Source: UBA9715 sp964553375 (GTDB taxonomy: Bacteria; Actinomycetota; Coriobacteriia; Coriobacteriales; Eggerthellaceae). From it: a stretch of 33,210 nt of DNA. The DNA lies in contig CAZKKN010000019.1 of assembly GCA_964553375.1 (NCBI GenBank), positions 1 to 33,210 on the forward strand, in the 5' to 3' direction. Of this stretch, positions 15,108 to 23,116 are shown piece by piece; the first letter of the stretch is position 1; each line of letters begins with the position of its first letter. Position numbers and translations under genes: made by a program. The notes beneath the pieces are model-generated. The model was not told the origin of the DNA. It did no database searches and worked only from the letters and a program-made list of their open reading frames with translations.

Positions 15108-16094
15108 ATGCTGCTTAAACGAATGATCGTTATCCTACCCATGACAGCGCTCTGCATTCTGCTTTGCGCCTGCCAAGGTTCCACCGATGGCTCCCAAGAC
15201 GCATCGCACGAATCCTTCAGCATGGATGCCGCCGACCGGGAAATGAGCGAAGCCGCACCTGAAGCGGAAACGACCGTATCCAACGTGGGCACCCCCTTGG
15301 CAGACGAGCTGAGCGGCGCCTTTCAGGCCGTGGCCGATGAGACCGCGCTAGACGTGGCCATCACCTTCATCGATTTGGAGAACCCCCAGGACAGCTGCTC
15401 CGTGGATGGCGTGGCGGGAAAGCCCTCGGCAAGCATGATAAAGCTGCTCATATTAAACGAGCTGATGGACCAGGTGAACCAAGGGCTGGTCTCCCTGGAT
15501 GAGAGTTATACGCTCACATCCTCCGACCTGGTGGGAGGCACCGGTACGCTTCAAGGCCGCGGCGCGGGGGCAACCACGACCTTCCGCGAGATGGCACAGC
15601 TCATGATTAGCGCTAGCGACAATGTGGCGACCAATGTGATCATCGACCGCATCGGCATGGGCGCCATAAACGAGCAGGCGGCACAATTGGGGCTCACCGG
15701 CACCTCGCTGAACCGCTACATGATGGACACTGAGGCCCTTGCGGCGGGAGTGGACAATTACATGAGCAGCAGCGATGCCGCCACCTTGTTGCGGATGGTC
15801 TATGATGGCACGTTCGTGAACAGCGAGGCGAGCCGCTTCGCCCTGGATGCGCTGAAGGCCCAAACCGATGGCAACGGCATAGCGGGCGGTCTGGGCAATG
15901 TGGAATTCGCCCATAAGACCGGTACGCTTTCCAACGCCCAAAACGACGCTGGGATCGTGCTTGGCGAGCACCCTTATGTGCTCTCGGTTTTCTGCACGGC
16001 GTCCTCGGGCGGCTATTTCTCCCAAGCGGAGGCCTACAATGTGATGACCCGCTGCGCCCAGCTGGCCGAAAACGCGGTGGCGAACCTGGGCTAG
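15108..16094 (+). CDS. Lipoprotein of the class A beta-lactamase / serine hydrolase fold
   Basis: A 328-aa exported lipoprotein. The signal peptide ends in lipobox LCAC, so C22 would be lipidated. An acidic linker (about 23-65) precedes the penicillin-recognising fold: nucleophile S109 with K112 (SMIK), SDN at 170-172, and KTG at 270-272. The omega loop reads LNRYMMDTEA near 201-210. No clear E166xxLN motif of true class A beta-lactamases is present, although an Asp or Glu in this stretch could substitute. It is therefore best called a beta-lactamase2-type serine hydrolase, with real beta-lactamase activity uncertain. ATG 15108 is preferred because AAAGGG lies six bases before it; the ATG at 15102 is too close. 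It is divergent from the DtxR-type regulator. Confidence 0.85.
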   Translation: MLLKRMIVILPMTALCILLCACQGSTDGSQDASHESFSMDAADREMSEAAPEAETTVSNVGTPLADELSGAFQAVADETALDVAITFIDLENPQDSCSVDGVAGKPSASMIKLLILNELMDQVNQGLVSLDESYTLTSSDLVGGTGTLQGRGAGATTTFREMAQLMISASDNVATNVIIDRIGMGAINEQAAQLGLTGTSLNRYMMDTEALAAGVDNYMSSSDAATLLRMVYDGTFVNSEASRFALDALKAQTDGNGIAGGLGNVEFAHKTGTLSNAQNDAGIVLGEHPYVLSVFCTASSGGYFSQAEAYNVMTRCAQLAENAVANLG

Positions 16095-16163
16095 CATCTT
16101 TCCGCTTGCGCTTCTAACCTGCAGGTAGCAGTGGCACCGGAGCTTCACCGGATGCCCTTGGGC

Positions 16164-16169
16164 TATACT
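16164..16169 (+). promoter_or_regulatory. Candidate -10 box of thrC
   Basis: TATACT lies 52 bases upstream of the thrC ATG in the 127-base gap after the lipoprotein gene. No convincing -35 was found. Confidence 0.3.
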
Positions 16170-16221
16170 TACCGAAGCGAATCACCGGCAATGCAGACCG
16201 AAGCACGAAGCAGGGAGTCCC

Positions 16222-17778
16222 ATGACCGAGAACCGATACATCGACACCCGCGGCGCCGTAGAGCGCCCTGTCTCGTTCACCGAAGCAGTGGTGAAGGGGC
16301 TCGCCCCTGGCGGCGGCTTGTTCGTGCCCCAGGAGATTCCCTCGTTCACACTGGAGGAGATCTGCTCTTTGGCGGCGCTTCCCTATGCCGAACGCGCAGC
16401 GAAGGTCTATGGCGCATTCCAACCGGACCTGACCGATGAGCAGCTGGCGGCCATAACCGCAAGCGCTTACGGCTCCAACTTCGACACGCCGGAGATCTGC
16501 CCCATCACCGCTCTGCCGGACCAGATCCACATGTTGGAGCTTTGGCATGGCCCCACCAGCGCCTTCAAGGACATGGCGCTGCAGTGCCTGCCGCGGTTCT
16601 TCAGCGTTTGCGCAAGCGAGCTGCGCAAACGCGGCCAGCTCGAAGACACCCATATGATCCTTGTGGCCACCTCAGGCGATACGGGCAAGGCTGCCCTGGA
16701 GGGCTTCTGCGATGTTGACGGCGTGGCCATAGGCGTGATGTATCCCGATGGCGGCGTGAGCGACATCCAGTTCAAGCAGATGGCCACCCAGCGTGGGCGC
16801 AACGTGGTGGTCTGGGGCGTGGAAGGGAACTTCGATTCCTGCCAGACCGGTGCGAAGAAGGTCTTCAACGATGCCGCCTTCGCCCGCGAGCTCCACGATC
16901 GCTTCAAGGTGGCTCTTTCCAGCGCGAACTCCATCAACTGGGGACGGCTTATGCCCCAGATCGTCTATTACATCTCCGCCTACGGATCGCTTGTGGCCCA
17001 AGGCGCCTTGGCTCCGGGCGAGGTGATGGATGTCTGTGTGCCCACGGGTAACTTCGGCAATATACTGGCCGCCTACTACGCAAAGCGGATGGGAACCCCT
17101 ATCCGTCGGCTCCTGTGCGCTAGCAACGAGAATCGCGTACTCACGGATTTCATCAACACGGGCACCTACGACATCGCTCACCGCGATTTCGTGAAGACGC
17201 CTTCTCCCTCCATGGACATCCTGGTCTCTTCCAACCTGGAGCGCCAGCTCTTCGAGCTTACGGGTCGCGATGGCGCGGCCATCAAAGGCTGGATGGCCGA
17301 CCTGCAGGAAAACGGCAAGTTCCAGGTGGACCGCGAGACCTTCGCGAAGATGCGCGAGCTCTATCAGGCGGATTCCGTGGATAACGCCACCTGCTTGGAG
17401 ACCATCGAGCGCATCTACCAAACCACAGGCTACCTCATGGACCCCCATACCGCCGTTGCGTACAAAGTGGCCGAGACCCTGCGCGAAGATGACGTGCCCG
17501 TGGTGGTGGCAAGCACCGCCCACTGGGCGAAGTTCGGCAACAACGTCTATCGCGCACTTCACGGCCTACGGCTGGAAGACCCCTTGCCGCCTCAGATCGC
17601 CGAACTCACCGGTTGCGAACTCAACGCGCTCATCGAGCAACAGACCGATGCCTCACCGGTTCCCGCAGGCTTAGCCGAGCTGGACAGCCTGCCCATCCGG
17701 TTCCGCGAGGTGATCAAAAGCGATGCACCGGCCATTTGCAAGGCAGTCTGCGAGTTCTTGGAAGAACAGCGCGATTAA
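16222..17778 (+). CDS. thrC: Threonine synthase
   Basis: A 518-aa PLP enzyme that converts O-phosphohomoserine to threonine. The opening (TRG, LAPGGGLFVP at 28-36) and the HGPTSAFKD motif with PLP lysine K116 match the longer threonine-synthase class (yeast/E. coli type). Further motifs are ATSGDTGKAALEGF, SSANSINWGRLMPQ, and the PTGNFGNILAAYYAKRMG phosphate-binding segment. The start ATG has GGGAG four bases upstream. It has its own -10 candidate and stands alone; hom and thrB are not in the window. Length is about 50-90 aa more than the E. coli enzyme, with no obvious inserted domain. Confidence 0.95.
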   Translation: MTENRYIDTRGAVERPVSFTEAVVKGLAPGGGLFVPQEIPSFTLEEICSLAALPYAERAAKVYGAFQPDLTDEQLAAITASAYGSNFDTPEICPITALPDQIHMLELWHGPTSAFKDMALQCLPRFFSVCASELRKRGQLEDTHMILVATSGDTGKAALEGFCDVDGVAIGVMYPDGGVSDIQFKQMATQRGRNVVVWGVEGNFDSCQTGAKKVFNDAAFARELHDRFKVALSSANSINWGRLMPQIVYYISAYGSLVAQGALAPGEVMDVCVPTGNFGNILAAYYAKRMGTPIRRLLCASNENRVLTDFINTGTYDIAHRDFVKTPSPSMDILVSSNLERQLFELTGRDGAAIKGWMADLQENGKFQVDRETFAKMRELYQADSVDNATCLETIERIYQTTGYLMDPHTAVAYKVAETLREDDVPVVVASTAHWAKFGNNVYRALHGLRLEDPLPPQIAELTGCELNALIEQQTDASPVPAGLAELDSLPIRFREVIKSDAPAICKAVCEFLEEQRD

Positions 17779-17801
17779 TTCCATCCGTATCTTTGCGCTC
17801 T

Positions 17802-17810
17802 TGCTATAAT
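17802..17810 (+). promoter_or_regulatory. Extended -10 promoter of the ModE-type gene
   Basis: TGC-TATAAT lies about 27 bases upstream of the ATG at 17837, directly after the thrC stop. The -35 is weak. Confidence 0.5.
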
Positions 17811-17836
17811 CAACTTGGAATGAAAGCGAGGCTTCC

Positions 17837-18193
17837 ATGGCAAAGAGCAAGAAAACCGCTAACTCCCTTAAGCCGATCATTCGCTTGGCTATCATGAGCG
17901 AAGACGCGAAGAGCAATTCGCAGTTCGGTCGCGGTATTGCGAACCTGTGCATAGGCGTGCGCGAACTCGGATCCCTCAATGCAGCCGCCAAAGAGATGAA
18001 GATGGCCTATAGCAAAGCGTGGCGCATCGTCAAAGACACCGAGGCGGCCCTTGGCATGCAACTGCTCGATCGCGATGGCGCTCACGGCTCCACCCTCACC
18101 GATGAAGGCAACAAGCTGCTCGACACCTATATCGCCATGGACGAGGCCCTGCAGAAGGCCGCCGAGAAGGAATTCGCTCAGCGCTTCAAGTAG
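17837..18193 (+). CDS. Stand-alone ModE-type winged-helix protein
   Basis: A 118-aa DNA-binding protein resembling only the N-terminal, LysR-like domain of the molybdate regulator ModE. The key stretch is LGSLNAAAKEMKMAYSKAWRIVKDTEAALG followed by the wing LLDRDGAHGSTLTDEGNKLL. The C-terminal molybdate-binding (TOBE/Mop) domain is absent, so it does not itself show a ligand site. ATG 17837 has GCGAGG five bases upstream. It is followed, in convergent orientation, by the last gene of the tad cluster 29 bases away; no terminator is evident between them. Target genes are unknown. Confidence 0.85.
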   Translation: MAKSKKTANSLKPIIRLAIMSEDAKSNSQFGRGIANLCIGVRELGSLNAAAKEMKMAYSKAWRIVKDTEAALGMQLLDRDGAHGSTLTDEGNKLLDTYIAMDEALQKAAEKEFAQRFK

Positions 18194-18222
18194 GCAGCCG
18201 ACCCGTTTGGCAGTCAGCCCGC

Positions 18223-18534
18223 TTAGGCAACCTCTACCGCACAGCTCCAGGTGATAGATCCAGCTGTACCCATAATGGGACACATCTTTATGTTGAATTC
18301 GGGCGGAGACCACGAAGCGCTTTCTTTGCAGTGGGCACCGCGCGGCCTCACCTCTTCCGGTGGGACCACCTGGGGCACCACCATCTCGCAACAGTCGCTG
18401 CCGGAGCGATCGCTGCCGGAACCTTCTTCGCAAGCTCCTAAAGCCACTTCGGCACCGTTGAAACTGTGAAGACAGCCATAGCAGATCACAGCATCGTCGA
18501 AAGCCTTCGCTTTGCAAATGGGGCATTCTTTCAT
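18223..18534 (-). CDS. Small zinc-ribbon protein at the end of the tad operon
   Basis: A 103-aa protein not recognised beyond its first 30 residues, which hold a CPIC...CYGC zinc ribbon. The middle is a Gly/Ser/Asp stretch (GSGSDRSGSD) encoded by a 15-base tandem repeat, and a Pro-rich part follows. The tail (FNIKMCPIMGTAGSITWSCAVEVA) has two more cysteines. ATG 18534 is preferred since AAGGAGG lies seven bases upstream; ATG 18540, overlapping the DUF192 stop as ATGA, is the alternative. It is last in the tad gene string and could be a regulatory or scaffold protein, but no function is supported. Confidence 0.7.
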   Translation of the reverse strand: MKECPICKAKAFDDAVICYGCLHSFNGAEVALGACEEGSGSDRSGSDCCEMVVPQVVPPEEVRPRGAHCKESASWSPPEFNIKMCPIMGTAGSITWSCAVEVA

Positions 18535-18536
18535 CT

Positions 18537-18875
18537 TCATTCCTCCTTCTCTTTCCATCGCTCATCGTCTTTCCGCTGCGCATTGCAGCTTCTCAAGGCC
18601 AGGGTGTCCCCCGGATCCAGCCAGGGAGACTCCACGCTGAAGCGCTCAAGCGCGGCTACGGCTTCCCTGCAGTGCATCCTACGCCGCGGCACAAGCCCAC
18701 GGCAGACAGCAAGCACCTCACCACCAGACCCGATGAATGCTACATCGATAGGCGCTTTCATCCCAAAGGTGTGGATGTCATTGCAGGGAGCCAAAAGGAG
18801 CGCATCCTTGAATGTGCTCCGGCCTTTCAGTCCCCGCAGACGTGCCCAAAGGGTGCAAGCCAGAAAGATCCTCAT
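18537..18875 (-). CDS. DUF192 family protein in the tad operon
   Basis: A 112-aa protein with the DUF192 pattern: ARLRGLKGR early, then LAPCNDIHTFGMKAPIDVAFIGSGGEVL, with the expected Gly-Met motif and the Asp-Val-Ala-Phe strand. DUF192 proteins are small beta-barrel-like domains without assigned biochemistry. The start ATG 18875 overlaps the stop of the preceding gene (ATGA) and has AAGGA seven bases upstream, so it is translationally coupled within the tad operon. Unlike many DUF192 proteins it has no signal peptide here. Confidence 0.8.
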   Translation of the reverse strand: MRIFLACTLWARLRGLKGRSTFKDALLLAPCNDIHTFGMKAPIDVAFIGSGGEVLAVCRGLVPRRRMHCREAVAALERFSVESPWLDPGDTLALRSCNAQRKDDERWKEKEE

Positions 18876-19465
18876 TGCCCCATCCTTAGAACCACGGTCG
18901 TTTTTCCTTGTACCTGGCTGCAGGTGGCGAGCATCCACCGGCATGCGCCCTCCTCTTTGACGAAAGTCGCCCCTGTCACGCCGCCTAAAGGAACCGACGA
19001 CCAACCGCAGCTCGCGCAATGCTCCGTGAGCTGCTCAAGGGCAGCGGACGCCTCGCCGGTCACGCTATAACCCACAACCGCCCCCTTTGCACCCACACGC
19101 ACATCGAAGGAATCCACCGGCAGCCCAACCTCCTCGGCGAATCCCGGCGGAAGAGCCTCATCTCCCGGCTCCAACCGCGCTTCCAAATCGTCCAAAGCCC
19201 GAAGCGGGTCATCGGCCGAAACCACAGCGGCGCTTTGTATAGGATCGGGCAGAGCCTCGGGCGGCGTTTCCCCTTCGAACTGCCCTTCCACCCAACCTGT
19301 AAGCGGCACAAGGCCGAGCATGCAGGCAACCACCGAGCAAGCCCGAAACAGTCGCACCTTCTTACGTCGGCTCTGGTGGCAAGCCGCCTTTTGACGCTTC
19401 GAGCGCTTCAGGCACCTCGAATGCTCCGGGCGCCTTGCCGCCTCTGTTCGCAGCGCCGCTCTCAT
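18872..19465 (-). CDS. Tad-operon membrane-anchored protein of unknown function
   Basis: A 197-aa protein with a long basic N-terminal stretch, rich in Arg and Lys, then one hydrophobic segment (LFRACSVVACMLGLVPLTGWV, about 39-59) and an acidic, Pro-rich outer part. The C-terminal portion (about 120-197) has a plausible alpha/beta domain with several Cys (CASCGW, CRWMLATC). I recognise no family. The ATG overlaps the tadE stop as ATGA. By position it is an assembly or surface accessory of the Flp pilus. In-frame start codons further in could shorten the basic tail. Confidence 0.65.
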   Translation of the reverse strand: MRAALRTEAARRPEHSRCLKRSKRQKAACHQSRRKKVRLFRACSVVACMLGLVPLTGWVEGQFEGETPPEALPDPIQSAAVVSADDPLRALDDLEARLEPGDEALPPGFAEEVGLPVDSFDVRVGAKGAVVGYSVTGEASAALEQLTEHCASCGWSSVPLGGVTGATFVKEEGACRWMLATCSQVQGKTTVVLRMGQ

Positions 19466-20013
19466 ATCACCACCCCCGGACGATAGCAGTCCACGGTGAA
19501 CTCAACGCAATGGGTCAACGGAGGTAAAGCCACGCCCCAGATCTCGCTGCGCAAGCTCAATCCGAAAAGCGTCGGATGGTATTCCATCTGCGCCGTGAAG
19601 CGCTCAAGCCCGTAGGCAACCTGCCCGCAACCCACCGCTATATCCAAGTTATCCCGCTCCTGGAAGGCCGAATGCAACGCCGCCTCCACCGCACTGCAAC
19701 TTCCAATAACGTCTTGTCCGGCAGGAGCCGAGACCGCCTGGATGCGCACCTCGTTATGAACCGCCCGGTCAAACGAGGCGCACAGCGAGAAGAATTCCAA
19801 GGCGTTGTAGCCCAGAACCGCAATGACGATCACTACCGGGAACACCACTGCAAGCTCAATGGTCATCTGGCCTGAATCGTTTCGCCGAAAACAGCTCCAG
19901 TGCGCAGCCGCCCGCCCCCGCAAGCCTCTCTCGCGCACCCAAGTGGGTGTCAGCCGGCTTTCAGTGCAACCGACCACACCTTTGGGTTTTCCTTGTTGCA
20001 TTGGGCGCCTCAT
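19462..20013 (-). CDS. TadE-like minor pseudopilin (second copy)
   Basis: A 183-aa protein with a TadE prepilin-like motif after about 48 residues: SG followed by QMTIELAVVFPVVIVIAVLGYNALEF. Cleavage after Gly would place Glu at +5, the rule for type IVb prepilins. The unusually long N-terminal leader (about 48 residues, Arg-rich) suggests a later start may be used, but the first ATG overlaps the upstream stop (ATGA), which favours it. The soluble part has four cysteines. It is a minor pilin of the tad operon, downstream of the TadG-like gene. Confidence 0.8.
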   Translation of the reverse strand: MRRPMQQGKPKGVVGCTESRLTPTWVRERGLRGRAAAHWSCFRRNDSGQMTIELAVVFPVVIVIAVLGYNALEFFSLCASFDRAVHNEVRIQAVSAPAGQDVIGSCSAVEAALHSAFQERDNLDIAVGCGQVAYGLERFTAQMEYHPTLFGLSLRSEIWGVALPPLTHCVEFTVDCYRPGVVI

Positions 20014-22145
20014 CGCCAGATCGCCTCCTGGGCAGGCTCTCCCCGCAAAGAGCGCAAGCGGTCGAAGATATCCTCTACCAGCCCCTGACCGGCAGACCTC
20101 ACTGCTTCGGGAATGGGGATCGTCACCGGAATGGACGGCCCACCTTCCCCGAGCAGCTCAATGGAAGCGATCGTAACGGAATCACCCAGGCCCTGAATCT
20201 GGCTGATCGCCTGGGATTCCGCATCGTTCAGCACCATGGAGAAGAGGTCGTCGGCCCCTTGGGAGGCAGTGACCACCCGCTGTTTCAAGGTGTGATAACC
20301 AGCTATAGCCCCACTGCCCTTCGCTGCCACGTGACCGGAGTTCACCAACACGGCCTTTCGCGCCTTCAGGTCCGCGGGTTCAAGCCCCACGTTTTCCAAG
20401 GCTGATTGGAACTGCTGGGATGCCCAGGTCCCCAGTCCGCTCGCACCCACCAAGGGAAGGGAATCCAGCACGTTGCGAATACCGCCAGCCAAAGCCTCCT
20501 GGCCAAGATCCCAGGCCACAAGCATGTATGACCACACGTCCAAAACGAACCCGGCGGCCCCCACGGCAGCGGTACCATCGCGGCGCAAGCCATCCAGCAT
20601 GGAATTGATGACCGTCTTGCCTTCGGCAGATTCCTCTTTGAGAAGCGTGGCCGCACTCACCGCTGCTCGAGGACCTAAAGCCTGCTGTCCGGGAACCAGG
20701 TTGCTCACCAGACCCCCTGCGGCGGTTTCATCTCCCAGATTGACCACGAAGGCCAACGCTCCATAGCGCCCAGGAGGCGTTGGATGGATGCGCTTATCGG
20801 CTGCGCTTCTCACCAGCTCGGCTAAGCGGGCGAGCAACCCGCCAGCCGCCTCCTTCACTTCCCTTTTCGGACCTTGGGCAAGGGTTGAGGCCTTTTGGTA
20901 ATCGGCCGCAGCCTGAGCCACCGCCAGATAGTGATATTCGAAACCGTTATCTATGGTCGCCGAAGCCGCTGCAACCTTTCCCAAGCTCGCGGCATTGAAG
21001 CAACATTGGGGACACTCCACGAAGCCCCCTTCTTCCATCTGGGCGACTGAGCCGTAGGAGGAAGCCCCCGCAGCTTCGGGGCAGCCCGCCCAAGCGTGCA
21101 TAACGGAGTTATCCCCTGAACCCGTGATGGGATAGATGGGGTCGCTGTAGAGCGCCGTCTCGCGCATCTGCTGGGTGTTGCGGGGGAAGATCGGAAAATA
21201 TGCTTCAAACGTATCGGCGGTTTCATGGACATAAGCCTGCTGCAGCTGCTTGTCTGCATAGCGGTAGAAGTTCCTCCGCAACGCTGAGCGCGCCTGTTCT
21301 TCCACCGTCGGGTTTCCCGGGGCCTCTAAGATGAGGCGCTTCTTGTAGTAAGCGCGAGCACGGTCAAGCGGCACCTGGAATGACCAGGTGTCAACGGAGC
21401 TGTAGCGCGGATTGTCCACCCCATCCAGCGATGCCAACCGGGAGGCGCGCTCGTACATGCAATGGTTCGGATCGTCTCCGCAATCGCGCTGGAATCCCCG
21501 TTGCTTCGCTTCGTTTGCTTGCTGGGCTGCCTCTTCAGCCTCTGCGGCCTTGGCCTTGATGTCACCAGACCTGGCTTCTATCTCTTTCATCAACTCCGAT
21601 GCCTCATCCAAACCTCCAACTTGGATGGCCTCCCCTTTAGGTTCCACAAGCAGGGCGGCTCCCAAGTATGCCGCCCCCTGAGTGTTCTCATTGTTGGCCT
21701 GAGCCACAGCCGCTGCGCTTACCGCCGCGAAAAACGGAAGCGCCTCTTGCAGCTTATTCAGAACCTGAGCCGCACGCTCCGCAAACCTGTCACGCGCGTT
21801 CAAGACATTCTTGGCTGCGCTGAGCAGGCCGTCTGAAAGCGCAGCGGTGGGCGGCGTGCAAAGGGCCACCACCCCCAAACCCGCAGCCGTAAGCCCGGTG
21901 AGGGAAAGCGAGAGCACCGTGGCATCGCAGAATTGCGCAACGATCATGAACTCCGCCACCTGGTTCTCAGCTGAAAGAGCCGCTGCATCGGCCACGTCCT
22001 GGACCTCCGCCGACGCACTGTTCACGCGATAGATCTGCGCACCAGCGAAGATCAGGGAAAGCGTAAGGAGAAGCGACACCACCATGGCCAGGGTGCTCAG
22101 ACCCTCCTCATCGCGCCAGAGGCTTTTCGCAGCACCGCCTACCAT
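20010..22145 (-). CDS. Large TadG-like pilus assembly protein
   Basis: About 711 aa. The N-terminus matches the Tad/TadG-type membrane region: WRDEEG, then LSTLAMVVSLLLTLSLIFAG, then a segment ending VADAAALSAENQVAEF with the aDAAALS pattern of TadG and related putative Flp-assembly proteins. The predicted +5 residue after Gly is Ala, not Glu, so it may not be processed as a prepilin. The remainder contains coiled-coil-prone Ala/Glu helices (about 200-230), a Cys-rich stretch (ECPQCCF) and a long C-terminal part with no recognised domain. ATG 22145 overlaps the upstream stop; ATG 22157 is the alternative, and earlier in-frame codons lie inside the upstream gene. It is the largest tad gene here. 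Confidence 0.75.
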   Translation of the reverse strand: MVGGAAKSLWRDEEGLSTLAMVVSLLLTLSLIFAGAQIYRVNSASAEVQDVADAAALSAENQVAEFMIVAQFCDATVLSLSLTGLTAAGLGVVALCTPPTAALSDGLLSAAKNVLNARDRFAERAAQVLNKLQEALPFFAAVSAAAVAQANNENTQGAAYLGAALLVEPKGEAIQVGGLDEASELMKEIEARSGDIKAKAAEAEEAAQQANEAKQRGFQRDCGDDPNHCMYERASRLASLDGVDNPRYSSVDTWSFQVPLDRARAYYKKRLILEAPGNPTVEEQARSALRRNFYRYADKQLQQAYVHETADTFEAYFPIFPRNTQQMRETALYSDPIYPITGSGDNSVMHAWAGCPEAAGASSYGSVAQMEEGGFVECPQCCFNAASLGKVAAASATIDNGFEYHYLAVAQAAADYQKASTLAQGPKREVKEAAGGLLARLAELVRSAADKRIHPTPPGRYGALAFVVNLGDETAAGGLVSNLVPGQQALGPRAAVSAATLLKEESAEGKTVINSMLDGLRRDGTAAVGAAGFVLDVWSYMLVAWDLGQEALAGGIRNVLDSLPLVGASGLGTWASQQFQSALENVGLEPADLKARKAVLVNSGHVAAKGSGAIAGYHTLKQRVVTASQGADDLFSMVLNDAESQAISQIQGLGDSVTIASIELLGEGGPSIPVTIPIPEAVRSAGQGLVEDIFDRLRSLRGEPAQEAIWR

Positions 22146-22639
22146 TGCTCCACCCATTCCGTTGGCGAGACGAGGCCGGTTTGCCCAACCCAACGGGGCT
22201 GGTTCACCGATGACCAGTTCACACCGAGGGTGAAGCAGCCAGCGCCATCGGTTAAACCTAACAGCTGGAAGGCAGAAGCCAGAAGCGGCAGCGGCTTGAT
22301 GTCGGTTTCTATCCACACCTCTGCAGTGCCGTTCTGCTCACCCCCGTCAACCTGGATGTACCAGGAGCACTCCCCATCGTGAACATGGAAGAGGTCGTTT
22401 TGAGGAATCGCGCTCAATCGGTTGCGTGCGAAATCCAGGCACTGATCCAAGTCCCGGGAGAGGTCGAGGGTGGCGGCAAGCCGGCAAGTCTCTGCGGCGG
22501 CATTGCGCATGACGATATAGTCGTAGAGCACTATGCCCGGCTGAATGAGTAGCAACATGAGCAGAAGCAAGATGGGCAACGCGAAGGCCGCCTCCACAGT
22601 ACCCTGACCCTGAGTATCTTTCCAAAGCCTGAAAACCAT
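22139..22639 (-). CDS. tadE: TadE-like pilus assembly protein
   Basis: A 166-aa pseudopilin. WKDTQG is followed by QGTVEAAFALPILLLLMLLLIQPGIVLYDYIV, with Gly at the cleavage point and Glu at +5. The soluble part has a few cysteines (CRLAAT, CLDFAR, CSWYI, CF). It starts at ATG 22639 with AGGTG about five bases upstream, seven bases after the preceding stop. TadE and TadF are minor pilins needed for Flp pilus formation; this copy sits directly between the pilin genes and the TadG-like gene. Confidence 0.85.
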   Translation of the reverse strand: MVFRLWKDTQGQGTVEAAFALPILLLLMLLLIQPGIVLYDYIVMRNAAAETCRLAATLDLSRDLDQCLDFARNRLSAIPQNDLFHVHDGECSWYIQVDGGEQNGTAEVWIETDIKPLPLLASAFQLLGLTDGAGCFTLGVNWSSVNQPRWVGQTGLVSPTEWVEQW

Positions 22640-22646
22640 AACGCAC

Positions 22647-22841
22647 CTAGAACTTGAATATATCCGCTAGAAACGGCGCCGGAACATCCACCAACCGGTG
22701 GGAAGCCGCCCGCAGACCATGATCTACAGCCCGCCCGTCGCCGAAGAGATGGAACAGGGCCCCGATGCCCGCCACCACAACGATGAGCGCCACCGTGACC
22801 AGCGCGAATTCAACCGTTGATTGCCCAACGCTTCCGCGCAT
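22647..22841 (-). CDS. Small Flp/TadE-like prepilin (64 aa)
   Basis: A 64-aa protein, MRGSVG followed by QSTVEFALVTVALIVVVAGIGALF, with Gly at -1 and Glu at +5 as for type IVb prepilins, then a short tail. It begins five bases after the flp stop, with a purine-rich AGGGGG immediately before ATG 22841. A longer in-frame reading upstream overlaps flp in another frame and is rejected. It may be a minor or alternate pilin. Confidence 0.75.
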   Translation of the reverse strand: MRGSVGQSTVEFALVTVALIVVVAGIGALFHLFGDGRAVDHGLRAASHRLVDVPAPFLADIFKF

Positions 22842-22846
22842 GCCCC

Positions 22847-23068
22847 CTAAAGGCTGTTGATGTTCGTGGCGATGGCATTCCAAAGCTCTTCGAGCTTCGG
22901 CTTGAAAAGCATGATGGCCACGATAGCTAAAACAACGAGAACCCCTACGAGGATCGCGTATTCCGTGGTGCCTTGTCCCTCCTCGTCTCGCGCGAGGCTG
23001 TGCAAGCGCACCGATGCCTTCGAAGCAACGCAGGCGGCCCGTTCGGACATTCTCGACCAGATACCCAT
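22847..23068 (-). CDS. flp: Flp-family type IVb pilin
   Basis: A 73-aa major pilin. A basic leader ends in DEEG, followed by QGTTEYAILVGVLVVLAIVAIMLF with Glu at +5 and Tyr at +6, the classical Flp signature, then KPKLEELWNAIATNINSL. Cleavage after Gly would give a mature pilin of about 42 aa. ATG 23068 has AAAGGA eight bases upstream; M7 is possible. It follows tadC and precedes the second small prepilin gene. A prepilin peptidase (TadV) must be supplied from elsewhere in the genome. Confidence 0.93.
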   Translation of the reverse strand: MGIWSRMSERAACVASKASVRLHSLARDEEGQGTTEYAILVGVLVVLAIVAIMLFKPKLEELWNAIATNINSL

Positions 23069-23116
23069 AGTTTCCGTCCTTTCTTCTTATGTTCAAGCGC
23101 ATAAGGCGCTCCTTTC

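Noticed and set aside
22842..23102. A longer reading of the 64-aa prepilin gene extending over flp
   Set aside because: The extension overlaps flp in another frame, gives Arg/His-rich text and has no ribosome site; ATG 22841 directly precedes the prepilin signature.
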